Assembly: GCA_913056365.1 (NCBI GenBank)
Contig: CAJXLT010000008.1
Location: 62,001 to 126,000 of the forward strand
Direction: 5' to 3'
Source: an uncultured Paenibacillaceae bacterium
GTDB lineage: Bacteria; Bacillota; Bacilli; Paenibacillales; K13
Length of the DNA stretch: 64,000 bases
Below are positions 51,167 to 60,102 of the stretch, one piece after another. Position 1 is the stretch's first letter; every line of letters begins with the position of its first letter. A program made the translations under genes and the position numbers. The notes under the pieces are model-generated. The model worked only from the letters and a program-made list of their open reading frames with translations. It did no database searches and was not told where the DNA came from.

Positions 51167-51195
51167 ATCTTAGCACATCACATATCGTTTGTCAC
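51167..51195 (-). promoter_or_regulatory. Promoter of the c-di-GMP riboswitch transcript
   Basis: On the minus strand: GTGACA (51190-51195), 17 bp, TAAGAT (51167-51172). Transcription would start about 20 nt before the aptamer. Confidence 0.65.
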
Positions 51196-51278
51196 GATGG
51201 ACATACCAAGGAAGAGCCCCGTTCGTGCGGCGAGAACGCATGGACGGGACCTGTATTTACTTCGCAACGAAATTTCGC

Positions 51279-52313
51279 TTACAGTGATTGTCCTTTCAAA
51301 TAGCCGATCCAGCGATTCAAGGTTTCCTGAAATTTCGGGTAAGATTCAATGGCTTGAAGTGTCATTAACTGGTGAATATGCAGAACATGGTACCCCCATT
51401 TTCCCGGATTGGGATAACCGCCGTCGGTTGTGTAATGAGACAGATCATAGGCTGTCCGATAGCCAAGATCATATAAGGGAAGCATTCTCTTTAATGTTAG
51501 CATTCCTTGCTTGTACAGCTCATGTGCTTCTTCAGAAGATGTTGTTCGATATAGATCATATAGACCGATTAATGCAAACATAAATCCATTAAGAATAAAG
51601 CTAGGCGGTTGAGTGGGGCATTCTTCGTAGAACCAGTACTTGTTCTCGAACTTGGCCAATACACCTCCTAATGAGGTCGGTGTCTTCATTAGCTGCATGC
51701 CTCGCAATGCTGCACGGGAATAGGCAGGGTTACTTGAGATATGATAGGCGCGAGTAAGCAGTGACATAGCTTGACCGATTGCAATGGCAGAATGCCACGG
51801 CGCTTTGATTTCAGGATATCGCGTATAGAAGAACCGGTGATTGAACAGGTAAGGCCAACCGCCGTTCGTCTGATCCTGCCGCTTCAGCAGCCAGTCTGCT
51901 ACACGAAGCACCTTCTCTTTGTACCCGTTGTTCGGATGTTCCCGATGCAGACAATAGAGCTGCAAGCCATACTGGGCTATTGTGCAAGGGTTGTAATCCG
52001 AGCCCCACTTGTATGTGGTCTTCGGAATGCCGGAATTGTCAAACTTCACACCCCAGTTTTCTACGCGCACCAAGTCGTAGCGCAAATAATTGCCTCGGAA
52101 ATCATAGTGGGTAATGGACTTGATCCTTAAGCTCTCCTTGTTCTGATAAATTTTGAATTGCATGTCCTTCCGGTCCCAATAGGAGTAGGTCTTATAATGC
52201 TGCTCGAGCGCGCTATAGGGTACATAGAATTCCCCATCCTGTTGGATACCGGTACATTCGTGCGTACCATGCAACACGATACGTACTGTTCGATAAGGTT
52301 GTTGCTTGCCCAC
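51279..52313 (-). CDS. D-glucuronyl C5-epimerase C-terminal-domain protein
   Basis: A 344-aa protein whose second half matches the C-terminal catalytic domain of heparan/heparosan D-glucuronyl C5-epimerases: WHSAIAIGQAMSLLTRAYHIS, WFYEECPTQPPSFILNGFMFALIGLYDLY, and an alpha/alpha-barrel pattern with conserved Tyr and Trp residues. No signal peptide is seen, so it would act in the cytoplasm, on a lipid-linked glycan for example. The start is GTG 52313 with AAGGAGG upstream, 17 bases after the stop of the glycosyltransferase gene, so the two form an operon. The polymer it acts on is unknown; activity on GlcA is inferred from the family only. Confidence 0.78.
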   Translation of the reverse strand: MGKQQPYRTVRIVLHGTHECTGIQQDGEFYVPYSALEQHYKTYSYWDRKDMQFKIYQNKESLRIKSITHYDFRGNYLRYDLVRVENWGVKFDNSGIPKTTYKWGSDYNPCTIAQYGLQLYCLHREHPNNGYKEKVLRVADWLLKRQDQTNGGWPYLFNHRFFYTRYPEIKAPWHSAIAIGQAMSLLTRAYHISSNPAYSRAALRGMQLMKTPTSLGGVLAKFENKYWFYEECPTQPPSFILNGFMFALIGLYDLYRTTSSEEAHELYKQGMLTLKRMLPLYDLGYRTAYDLSHYTTDGGYPNPGKWGYHVLHIHQLMTLQAIESYPKFQETLNRWIGYLKGQSL

Positions 52314-52330
52314 CGGCCATACCTCCTTGC

Positions 52331-53329
52331 TTATAGTCTGTGATATATGCGAAGAAGCCGATCAACGCTCTTGCCGACGTGGTGATGTGCTTCAGCATAC
52401 GTCCTCCCCCGCTTTCCGAGTCCCGGCAACAAGCTGGAATTACGAATCAAGTGACGCAGCGTATTGGTCAGCGATTGCGGCGTTGCCGAAACAATCGGCA
52501 GATCAGGGTACATCGGGCTTAAATCATTGCGGATGTAACAAATGACGGCCTTGCCTAACGCCATAGCTTCAATACTGACCATGCCGTAATCGCCGATGCG
52601 CAGCTGATCGATGACGAGGTCTGCTTGTCGGTATGCGGCTGTAGCTTTATCGTGTGTCCTATTCTCGATCATAGTGAACTGAAGATTCAGCCCTTCACTC
52701 TTCAGTTGGGCAATTGCTCTCTCAATGAACGCCGTTCCTTTCAGAGACTGACTCGTAGGTGCGTGAACGATGCGAACAGGTCCGGCGCCTGTTGGGTAAG
52801 CAGGCTGCATGGCCTCTAGGTCGATACTGTTCGGCAAGTAATGAATGTGCTTGTAATAAGGTTTGACATAGGGGAGCAGTTCGTAATAAGGGATGATCGC
52901 GTGGCTCACCACTTTGCTAATGCGCTGCAAATCAGTCAATATACGCGGTTCCGTCCAGCCCGACTTGACTTGCACATAGGGATTACGCTGCCGAGCGAGG
53001 GACAAGCGGCGCACTTCCGAGCCTTGATGATGGACAAGGAGTTTCTTGCCTGCAGCAGCCAATAGAGGTAAGTCGCTCTTATCAGGCTGGAAGGTGAAGC
53101 CGAAGTAAAAGTGAAATATATCATACTCAGCCATCACTTTATTCATGAATTGCTTGGTGATGGTTGGACGTCTGTCCATCGGGTAACGTTCCAGATGCAG
53201 ACAGATGTCAGGCTTGAATTGGTATCGGTTTCCATAGAAATGGCACGATGCAGCGGAAATTCCTCTTTTGCGCAATTCTTTGCAAATAGGAAGCATATGC
53301 TGCCCGTCAGACAACAGCAGCACCTTCAA
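52331..53329 (-). CDS. Glycosyltransferase (GT4-like)
   Basis: A 332-aa cytoplasmic glycosyltransferase of GT-B fold. The C-terminal domain has the donor-binding block DYGMVSIEAMALGKAVICYI (acidic E-x7-type motif) preceded by VIDQLRIG; the N-terminal domain has FHFYFGFTF and LVHHQGSEVR. TTG 53329 is used, since GGAGGGG lies six bases upstream and the product begins MKVLLLSDG; the much longer open frame crosses the divergent wecB promoter region. It is coupled with the C5-epimerase gene downstream and divergent from wecB. Sugar specificity is unknown. Confidence 0.82.
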   Translation of the reverse strand: MKVLLLSDGQHMLPICKELRKRGISAASCHFYGNRYQFKPDICLHLERYPMDRRPTITKQFMNKVMAEYDIFHFYFGFTFQPDKSDLPLLAAAGKKLLVHHQGSEVRRLSLARQRNPYVQVKSGWTEPRILTDLQRISKVVSHAIIPYYELLPYVKPYYKHIHYLPNSIDLEAMQPAYPTGAGPVRIVHAPTSQSLKGTAFIERAIAQLKSEGLNLQFTMIENRTHDKATAAYRQADLVIDQLRIGDYGMVSIEAMALGKAVICYIRNDLSPMYPDLPIVSATPQSLTNTLRHLIRNSSLLPGLGKRGRTYAEAHHHVGKSVDRLLRIYHRL

Positions 53330-53512
53330 CGCGCTCCCCTCCTCGTAAATAATCGTGACCCTTGCAAGCATTCTCGATAATGTATGATTTCGTTTTGTGT
53401 ATGGATTGGATGAATGCAGCAATCTGTAATAAATAGTGTTTCGTACATGCATACAGAGGTAGGCTAGCATAGTGTGAGAGAGAAGAAGATAACCGGTTGA
53501 GGAGGGGCCATC

Positions 53513-54586
53513 TTGAAGGTAGTGACGATTGTGGGGGCGCGGCCTCAATTCGTTAAAGCGGGGATGCTGAGCCGGAAGCTGAGACAGCATATGCAAGAAA
53601 TCATCATTCATACGGGTCAGCATTATGATGATAATATGTCGGCTGTGTTCTTTCAGCAATTGTCATTGCCGCAACCAGACTATGAACTGAAGGTAGGTTC
53701 GGATACGCACGGCAGGCAAACTGGTCGAATGCTTGCAGAGATTGAGCCTATTCTAATGGAGGTGATGCCGGATTATGTGCTCGTATTCGGTGATACGAAT
53801 TCTACCTTGGCCGGAAGCTTGGCGGCCAGTAAGCTGCATATTCCGATTGCCCATGTAGAAGCAGGATTGCGCAGTTATAACCGAGCAATGCCAGAGGAAA
53901 TCAATCGTGTCCTGACCGATCATCTCTCGGACATCCTGTTCTGTCCAACCGCAGCCGCAATGGAAAATCTGCAGCGGGAGGGGATTGATCGGCATCTGTA
54001 TGTAACAGGTGACGTGATGTGTGATGCGGTGCTAGCCTACAAGCAAGTAGCTCTTCAACAATCTCAAGTGCTGGAACGGACAGGGCTTACTCCAAACAAC
54101 TATTATCTGGCTACCATTCACCGTGCGGAAAATACGGACAATCCTGCGCACATGCAAGCTATACTCGAGGCGTTAGCACAATTGGATCAACCCGTCATTC
54201 TTCCGTTGCATCCGCGAACTCGGAAACGTATCGAACAGCATGGACTTCATTCCATGCTGAATCAGAAGAAGCTGCATGTGTTGGAGCCACTGCGCTATCT
54301 TGATATGCTCGCTTGCATCAGTCAGGCAAGCTTAGTGTTGACGGATTCGGGAGGCGTACAGAAGGAGGCGTATATGCTTCATACTCCTTGCGTCACGTTG
54401 CGCGAGCAAACCGAGTGGATAGAAACAGTGGTGAATGGGGGGAACGTACTGGCTGGCGCAGATCGTCAGCGTATATGGGACGCAGTTCAGCAGTTGCAGC
54501 GGCCTGTCATGTTCAGCAATGTATACGGCGATGGACATTCAGCGGATTCCATTACGAGTATTCTGATTTCGGTCTTACAAGCTTGA
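53513..54586 (+). CDS. wecB: UDP-N-acetylglucosamine 2-epimerase (non-hydrolysing)
   Basis: A 357-aa enzyme (also named MnaA) converting UDP-GlcNAc to UDP-ManNAc for wall teichoic acid linkage units or other polysaccharides. Family blocks are VGARPQFVKA at the start, TGQHYDDNMS, VFGDTNSTLAG, HVEAGLRSYNRAMPEEINR and TDSGGVQKEA with LREQTEWIETV at the end. TTG 53513 has GAGGAGGGG upstream. It lies between two glycosyltransferase genes of the glycan locus on the opposite strand. A large hairpin follows. Confidence 0.93.
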   Translation: MKVVTIVGARPQFVKAGMLSRKLRQHMQEIIIHTGQHYDDNMSAVFFQQLSLPQPDYELKVGSDTHGRQTGRMLAEIEPILMEVMPDYVLVFGDTNSTLAGSLAASKLHIPIAHVEAGLRSYNRAMPEEINRVLTDHLSDILFCPTAAAMENLQREGIDRHLYVTGDVMCDAVLAYKQVALQQSQVLERTGLTPNNYYLATIHRAENTDNPAHMQAILEALAQLDQPVILPLHPRTRKRIEQHGLHSMLNQKKLHVLEPLRYLDMLACISQASLVLTDSGGVQKEAYMLHTPCVTLREQTEWIETVVNGGNVLAGADRQRIWDAVQQLQRPVMFSNVYGDGHSADSITSILISVLQA

Positions 54587-54623
54587 AGCCCAAGCTGCTT
54601 CCCGTTGGGGAGCGGCTTGGGCT
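54587..54623. terminator. Long hairpin between wecB and the convergent glycosyltransferase gene
   Basis: AGCCCAAGC...GCTTGGGCT with inner GCTTCCC / GGGGAGC pairing. No U-run on either side, so it may act as a transcript-end stabiliser rather than a strong terminator. Confidence 0.55.
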
Positions 54624-54633
54624 ATTCGAGTAT

Positions 54634-55866
54634 CTAGAGGATGTATCCCAGGTAAGCTGGCTTCAATACTCGCTTATAGACACTATACAAGATAGGCTCC
54701 ATGTGCTCCCAGGCATAAGATTCCTGCATGACACGGTATGCATTGTCACTCATCCGCTTCAGCAAGTCCCTTCGCTTGTGCAGATAGTGGATGGCGTACA
54801 CATAGTCGGCTACAGAGGGCAACGGTTTGTCAATTACTAGCCCGCAGTGGTGTCTACGTATGAAGCTCTCCATTTCATGACACTTATTGACGAGTACCGG
54901 CACACCGTTGTTCAAGTAGCTAAAAAACTTATTAGGCATCGCGAACATATGATTCAACGAGAACGGAAGCTTATAATCGATCCAGCCAATATCTACATCA
55001 GCCATCTGTTGCGGGATCATATGGTAGTCGACCCAGCCGGACCGAAAGATCTTGCCGCGCAAATAAGGAGGGACAGCGAACGATTGATGACTGCGAACTC
55101 CACCGATAATCTTGAAACGGAAGTCCAACTTGTTATTTGCTACCCTAGTAATTTCCAGAATGCGATCCGCACTTCCTCGTCTGGGGTCAATATTGCCTTC
55201 GTAGCACATAGTCAGATGAGGCTTCCTGAAGTTTTTGGCAGTGCGGTTGCGAAGCAGAGGTGGTGAGTTGTAGATTACATCGATGCGCAGCTTCGGATTG
55301 ATGGACAAGTACCACGTCTTCATGGAATCGGAGATGGCAATGATATGATCAACTTCCTTCAGCATCTCAAGCAGCGCCTTGTACAAGATAGTTTTCTTCT
55401 CCTGAGGGATGGGCGCATACAAATCAGGTGTGAATTCGTGGCTATCATAGATTAGTTTTACATGCTTGCCTCGTGCTCTTAATTCCCGCTTAATGCAGAC
55501 TCCGGCATACAAGGACAGATACTCATGAGCGTGATAAATGTCAGCTTGCTGCGCAAGTCCTGTCTTGATAAGCAAGTTGACATCCTTGGTCGTGCATTTG
55601 CCTGTATGCACATTCGCTATAAGCTGCTCCAATGTTTCACGGCGATCCTTATAAGTAACAATTCGGATACCTTCATGGATGAAGACAGGGCTCAAAAATT
55701 GTCTCGTGTATGGAGTACCATCAATGTTAAATAAATAGCCGTTCGTTCGCGGTGCGACAATGGTCACGTCATAGCCGGCTTTCAGCAGGCTCTTCGCTTC
55801 TTTCTTGAAAATGCGGGCATCCTGGAAGGGGTGGTGCTGGATCAGCTTGCAGATCTTGGTCGGCAC
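54634..55866 (-). CDS. Glycosyltransferase family 4
   Basis: A 410-aa GT-B glycosyltransferase. The N-terminal domain shows HPFQDARIFKKEAKSLLKAGYDVTIVAPR and IYHAHEYLSLYAG; the linker has YDSHEFTPDLY; the C-terminal domain has CYEGNIDPRRGSADRIL and FAMPNKFFSYLNNGVPVLVNKCHEM, the donor-site helix. The GTG at 55866 is preferred since AAGGAG is eight bases upstream. It is separate from the epimerase operon by the convergent wecB gene but clearly belongs to the same glycan locus. Substrate unknown. Confidence 0.85.
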   Translation of the reverse strand: MPTKICKLIQHHPFQDARIFKKEAKSLLKAGYDVTIVAPRTNGYLFNIDGTPYTRQFLSPVFIHEGIRIVTYKDRRETLEQLIANVHTGKCTTKDVNLLIKTGLAQQADIYHAHEYLSLYAGVCIKRELRARGKHVKLIYDSHEFTPDLYAPIPQEKKTILYKALLEMLKEVDHIIAISDSMKTWYLSINPKLRIDVIYNSPPLLRNRTAKNFRKPHLTMCYEGNIDPRRGSADRILEITRVANNKLDFRFKIIGGVRSHQSFAVPPYLRGKIFRSGWVDYHMIPQQMADVDIGWIDYKLPFSLNHMFAMPNKFFSYLNNGVPVLVNKCHEMESFIRRHHCGLVIDKPLPSVADYVYAIHYLHKRRDLLKRMSDNAYRVMQESYAWEHMEPILYSVYKRVLKPAYLGYIL

Positions 55867-55980
55867 TGTACTCACTCCTTGTCAGAAAGGTTGTCTTGTA
55901 CAATGTATTAGAGCTGCAAGCCGGAAGGAACTGCGATCGTACCGAACAGCACGAAAATAGGTGTAAGCACATATGCGTAG

Positions 55981-56784
55981 TTATCCGTAACTCGGGAGCC
56001 GGTAGAAAGCTTTGGTGTTTTGCACAATAAGGGTGTGTGCCTCATGGAAGGAACAGCGCTTCAGGTCAGCGATTTCCTGAATAACCTGTCTGATCATTAC
56101 AGGCTCAGTAATCTGCCCTGTGAAGGGTCCTTCGAACGGCCAAGGACCGTCGGTTTCCACCATCATTTGGTCTATCGGCATAATTGTGGCAAGTTGGCGA
56201 ATTTCCGGCTCGTAGCATAGATCCGGTGTGAAGGAGACGCTGTACTGATTGGCAATGATGCGTTGGGTCACAGTGTGTGATCCTTTGAACCAATGGAAGT
56301 GAGCCTGCTTCACATTGTGCTTCTCCAGCAGTTCACAGGCTGCGTCTGCATCCGCATAGACGGCATGCAGCACAATCGGCTTGTCGAGCTCGCCGGCCAA
56401 CTGTATGAATTGATCGAGCAGCTCCAGATACGGCTGTGTATCGAACGTCTCGCCGGTCTGGCGCTTATCAAGCGCAGTGTAATAAGGAAGTCCGACTTCA
56501 CCAACTGCCACCATGTCATCAGCATGGCTGCGTATCCATTGGAACAGCTCGGTACAAGCTGCTTCATCTGGAAGATCTTGCTCAGGGTGAAAGCCGAATG
56601 CTGGATGGACGAATGTTGGATACAGCTGGGCTAGCTGAAGGTTGCGGCGGCAGGAATCCAGATGTCGGGATACGGTGATCAAGCCTTCTACTCGCGGTGC
56701 ATTCTTTTCCTTCAGAAGAGGTTCCAGCATGGCAATAAGCTGATCCTTCTCATACATATCCAAGTGTATATGGGCATCAATCAT
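55981..56784 (-). CDS. TatD-family metal-dependent hydrolase, last gene of the thiamine-precursor operon
   Basis: A 267-aa TIM-barrel hydrolase of the TatD group. The metal ligands are visible: IDAHIHLD (His4/His6 region), VGEVGLPYY, VLHAVYAD, AHFHWFKGS and VETDGPWPF. ATG 56784 is chosen because it lies just before the end of the upstream ATPase gene (8-nt overlap), which points to translational coupling; the longer frame has no start support. TatD proteins are usually DNases or D-aminoacyl-tRNA deacylases, but this placement suggests a small-molecule amidohydrolase in thiamine-precursor salvage. That is inference only. Confidence 0.85.
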   Translation of the reverse strand: MIDAHIHLDMYEKDQLIAMLEPLLKEKNAPRVEGLITVSRHLDSCRRNLQLAQLYPTFVHPAFGFHPEQDLPDEAACTELFQWIRSHADDMVAVGEVGLPYYTALDKRQTGETFDTQPYLELLDQFIQLAGELDKPIVLHAVYADADAACELLEKHNVKQAHFHWFKGSHTVTQRIIANQYSVSFTPDLCYEPEIRQLATIMPIDQMMVETDGPWPFEGPFTGQITEPVMIRQVIQEIADLKRCSFHEAHTLIVQNTKAFYRLPSYG

Positions 56785-57613
56785 GGCGGGCTCCCTCCTC
56801 TTCCTTCGCGGATAACAGCAGTTCATACAGCTGTCCGCGCAATGCCGCGAATTGTGGCTCGAGCAGCAAGCGTCGGTCTCTGGGACGTGGGAATGGCACG
56901 GCAATCTCCTGCAATACTTGCGTCGGCTTGGCTGATAAGACGTATAGGCGGTCGGACAAATACAAGGCTTCCTCGATGCTGTGCGTTACGAACAGCACCG
57001 TGCGCCGTTCCTGCTCCCACTGGTTGAGCAGCCAATGCTGCATCTCCTGTCGGGTCAAGGCGTCCAATGCAGCGAACGGTTCGTCCAGACACATGACGTC
57101 TCTTCGTCCGAGCAATGCCCGTACGAATGCGGCGCGCTGCTGCATGCCGCCTGACAGCTGATGCGGCAGTGAGCGTTCATAGCCTTCCAACCCGGCTTTC
57201 TGCAAGGCACTGCGAGCCATGGACAATGCAGTCCTCGCAGGAACGCCGTCCAGCTGAAGCGGAAGCGCTGCATTCTGCTCCACTGTACGCCATGGGAACA
57301 TCGCGCTGTCCTGAGGCATGTAGCTGACCAAGCCGCGCTTGCCTGCGATATCGCGACCGTCGAGCATGATGCGTCCGTGGTCAGGGCGATACAAGCCGCC
57401 GAGCAGCAGGAATAGCGTGCTCTTACCGCTACCTGAGGGTCCTAGTATGGAGACGAATTCCCCTTCACGCACGTGCAGATCGATACCGTCCAGTACGCGC
57501 GTGTCGTTGCCGTCTTCTCGAAATGACTTGACAATGTCTTCGAATTGCAGCTTGATGTTGTCAGATGAAGACGGTGTCTCATTGACCTCTCCAGTATTTT
57601 GGGTATTCTTCAA
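56777..57613 (-). CDS. thiZ: ABC transporter ATPase for a thiamine precursor (ThiZ-like)
   Basis: A 278-aa ATPase of the nitrate/sulphonate/taurine (NitT/Tau) transporter group. Walker A is GPSGSGKS (about residue 58), the signature LSGGMQQR (about 152) and Walker B VMCLDEP (about 175), with switch VTHSIEE. TTG 57613 overlaps the permease stop as TTGA. Within this TPP-riboswitch operon it should drive uptake of formylaminopyrimidine or HMP, as ThiXYZ does in Bacillus. Confidence 0.88.
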   Translation of the reverse strand: MKNTQNTGEVNETPSSSDNIKLQFEDIVKSFREDGNDTRVLDGIDLHVREGEFVSILGPSGSGKSTLFLLLGGLYRPDHGRIMLDGRDIAGKRGLVSYMPQDSAMFPWRTVEQNAALPLQLDGVPARTALSMARSALQKAGLEGYERSLPHQLSGGMQQRAAFVRALLGRRDVMCLDEPFAALDALTRQEMQHWLLNQWEQERRTVLFVTHSIEEALYLSDRLYVLSAKPTQVLQEIAVPFPRPRDRRLLLEPQFAALRGQLYELLLSAKEEEGARHD

Positions 57614-58404
57614 GGTCTGCTACCTCCTTCGGTACCAGCATGGAGGCTGTGTGTCTTCCATCGGGTGAAGCGCCATTCCAGCAATCGGGACAAGCCGACC
57701 ATGAGCAAGCTGAGCACGATAATGACGATGACACTAACGAATACTCGATCCATGCGGAAGGAGGCATAGGACATCATCATATATTTACCGATTCCTTGGC
57801 TACCGCCGACCCATTCGGCAATGACCGCTCCCATGACGCTGTAGGTAGCTGCAATCTTCACGCCAGCGAACAAGTAAGGGAGAGAATAAGGCAGCTCCAG
57901 CTTCAATAAGAGCTGCAAGCGGCTCGCACCGGTCATCAGCATGTAGCTGCGCATAGCCCTGTCCGCCTGGGCCAGTCCATTCATCGTTGCGACGAGCACA
58001 GGGAAGAAGCAGACGAGCACAATAATGACAATCTTCGGTGTAAGACCGAACCCGAACCAGAAGATGAGCAGCATACTGAGCACGATTATTGGGATGTTCT
58101 GCGATAAGATCATGAGCGGATAGAATGCCCGGTTCAAGAATGGCGAGATGTGCAGTAGCAGAGCGCCCGCAATACCGATTGCAATACCGATAGCCGTCCC
58201 GGTCAGCATCACTTTAACGGTAATCCATGTATGGGCAAGCACCTGCGGATAACTCTTCATCGACTCTTGTGCGACATCGATCGGGGAAGGCACATGCCAC
58301 TTCTCTACACCGGACAAGTCTACGGCAGCTTGCCAGCCAATGACGAGCGCTGTAATGACGAGCGCAGGCGGCCACCATTTGTACACAAATGCACCTATGC
58401 TCAT
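57610..58404 (-). CDS. thiX: ABC transporter permease for a thiamine precursor (ThiX-like)
   Basis: A 264-aa permease with six helices and the EAA-like cytoplasmic loop (YMLMTGASRLQLLLKLELPYSLPYLFAGVKIAATYSVMGAVIAEWVG) of the NitT/Tau binding-protein-dependent class. It starts six bases after the MTH1187-type gene and overlaps thiZ by four bases. Role set by the operon: TPP switch, THI5-like binding protein, ATPase. Confidence 0.88.
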   Translation of the reverse strand: MSIGAFVYKWWPPALVITALVIGWQAAVDLSGVEKWHVPSPIDVAQESMKSYPQVLAHTWITVKVMLTGTAIGIAIGIAGALLLHISPFLNRAFYPLMILSQNIPIIVLSMLLIFWFGFGLTPKIVIIVLVCFFPVLVATMNGLAQADRAMRSYMLMTGASRLQLLLKLELPYSLPYLFAGVKIAATYSVMGAVIAEWVGGSQGIGKYMMMSYASFRMDRVFVSVIVIIVLSLLMVGLSRLLEWRFTRWKTHSLHAGTEGGSRP

Positions 58405-58410
58405 TGCGCT

Positions 58411-58704
58411 CTATGCATCATACTTCTCGGTCAGCTTGTCCATGGAAGCGCCGGAAGGGTTGTAATAAATCTTCACCTGTGAAATAACGTTGGGGCTGCC
58501 GAAGTCGATCATCTCTTCATTCATTTGTTTGACGATATCGAGCAGCTTGTCGAGCTCGCCTTCCATCGTAGTCTCCAGCGGTCCAACGCGATACTTCACA
58601 CCGGATGCCTGAATGACGGCAATCGCTCGGTCTACATACGGAATGATATCATCGTTATCCTTGGTCTTCGGTAATATCTGAATACTTACAAGTGCATTGG
58701 CCAT
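58411..58704 (-). CDS. Thiamine-binding MTH1187/YkoF-like protein
   Basis: A 97-aa protein of the MTH1187 family (ferredoxin-like fold), related to the half-domains of YkoF, which binds thiamine and HMP. Visible conservation: ALVSIQILPKTKDNDDIIPYVD at the start, SGVKYRVGPLETTMEGELD in the middle and ISQVKIYYNPSGASMDKLTEKY at the end. It lies between the binding-protein and permease genes, which supports a role in capturing the thiamine precursor in the cytoplasm. Confidence 0.85.
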   Translation of the reverse strand: MANALVSIQILPKTKDNDDIIPYVDRAIAVIQASGVKYRVGPLETTMEGELDKLLDIVKQMNEEMIDFGSPNVISQVKIYYNPSGASMDKLTEKYDA

Positions 58705-58787
58705 CGTATTCGTCCTCCTCTTGTTGCAGGTAATGGATAAAAGACGCCGCAGGACGCTAGCAGCGCCCCCGGCGTCTGATCCCTTGC

Positions 58788-59867
58788 TTATTGTGGCAGG
58801 AATTCATTCGTAAATGCTTGTTCCGCGTCCAGTTCTTGCTCAAGCAGCTCATGTTCAAGCATCCAGCCGGCATAGTTCTCCCATACTTCCAGCTTCTGCT
58901 CACCCCAGCGCGGCGCCTCCGCTTGGTATTGATCTGCCAGCCATATCTGACTTGCCTTCACAAGCTCACTGTCTAAGTCAGGCTCGGCATTTAGCAATAT
59001 ATTCGCAGCTTCTTCCGGCTGCTCGATAGCATAGGCATATCCCTTGGAGGTAGCTGCCATGAATGCCTTCACGGTGTCTGCATCTTCTTCGATCATACGC
59101 TCACTCGCTATGAGCACCGGCGTATAATAGTCGAGCTTCTCCGAGAGATCGCGCAAGTAAATCATGTTCAGCGGCACGTCCTTGAGCTCGGCCTGCACAC
59201 CGTCCCAGCCGTAGTAGATCCAGCCGAAATCAATGTCCTTCTCCACTGCAGTGAAGAACTCTGTATAGCCGGTATCAAGCACTGTCAGCTGCTCATAATC
59301 GGCACCGTCTGCTTCCATGACAGATTGAATGGTTGCAATTTCGGACGGAGAACCCCAGCCCCCGTACACCTTGCCTTCGAAGTCAGTTGGTGAAGTAATT
59401 CCCTTGTCTGCCGGAGAAGCGAATCCGGATGTGTTGTGTTGAATGACAGCTGCGATAGATACGATCGGAATCGGGCTTTCGCTCGTTCTGGCTACCGTTA
59501 CATTCTCTTGATAGCTGACCCCGAACTGTACGTTACCGGCAGCGACAGCTGTTTCTACGCCTGTCTCTCCAGCCGAGATGATCGTAACGTCAAGACCTTC
59601 CTCTTCATAATAGCCGTTGCTTTGTGCGACGTACATGCCGGTATGATTCGTATTCGGTGTCCAGTCCAGCATTACGGTCACTTCCTTAAGGCTCTGTTCT
59701 TCTTGATTCTCTGATTGGGCTTCGTTATTACCCCCGTTGCCAGCCCCATTCGCCGTGTTGTTCGATGTCTCGCTCTGCGTTCCGTTCTCATTGGCGGTAT
59801 TCCCGCAGCCTGCCGTCAATATGACAACTAAGGCGAATGCGAGCAGGATCGTCCAAGTCTTCTTCAT
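58788..59867 (-). CDS. thiY: Substrate-binding lipoprotein, THI5-like (ThiY)
   Basis: A 359-aa lipoprotein; the lipobox is LTAGC with Cys21. A low-complexity Asn/Gly/Glu linker (about residues 24-58) follows, then a THI5/NMT1-type periplasmic-binding fold: VTVMLDWTPNTNHTGMYVAQSNGYYEEEGLDV and GVSYQENVTVAR. Such proteins bind formylaminopyrimidine or HMP, the thiamine pyrimidine moiety. First gene after the TPP riboswitch. The ligand is inferred from the family and the riboswitch. Confidence 0.88.
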   Translation of the reverse strand: MKKTWTILLAFALVVILTAGCGNTANENGTQSETSNNTANGAGNGGNNEAQSENQEEQSLKEVTVMLDWTPNTNHTGMYVAQSNGYYEEEGLDVTIISAGETGVETAVAAGNVQFGVSYQENVTVARTSESPIPIVSIAAVIQHNTSGFASPADKGITSPTDFEGKVYGGWGSPSEIATIQSVMEADGADYEQLTVLDTGYTEFFTAVEKDIDFGWIYYGWDGVQAELKDVPLNMIYLRDLSEKLDYYTPVLIASERMIEEDADTVKAFMAATSKGYAYAIEQPEEAANILLNAEPDLDSELVKASQIWLADQYQAEAPRWGEQKLEVWENYAGWMLEHELLEQELDAEQAFTNEFLPQ

Positions 59868-59925
59868 GTTGTGTCCACTCCTTTATCTATAAGTCTTGCA
59901 TGATGGCTTGAAGTTGGCAGAACAC

Positions 59926-59950
59926 AAAAAAAGCTCCCCATAGGGAAGCG
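59926..59950 (-). terminator. Terminator (expression platform) of the TPP riboswitch
   Basis: On the minus strand: GCTTCCC-TAT-GGGGAGC then seven T residues, after the aptamer and before thiY. Confidence 0.88.
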
Positions 59951-59983
59951 AGTATGTGCATATGCACGATAAGTGCGCTCGAA

Positions 59984-60075
59984 GTCCCTACGCTGGCATT
60001 ACCCAGATCAGGTCAGAGGGTCAGTATCTTAGCGGGATACAATCTCAGCCGGCCTATTCCGGCACCCCTGAAGCA
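59984..60075 (-). promoter_or_regulatory. TPP (THI-box) riboswitch aptamer
   Basis: On the minus strand: CAGGGGTGCC, a variable GGAATAGGCC stem, GGCTGAGA, ATACTGACCC, then the thi-box ACCTGATCTGGGTAATGCC and AGCGTAGGGA. All signature segments of the TPP aptamer occur in order. A transcription terminator follows, so TPP should switch off the transport operon. Confidence 0.96.
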
Positions 60076-60102
60076 ATATTTGGCTTGTCAACTCCAGCCT
60101 CT

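Noticed and set aside
53330-53659. 110-codon N-terminal extension of the glycosyltransferase at 52331
   Set aside because: It would run antisense into wecB and has no similarity to glycosyltransferases.
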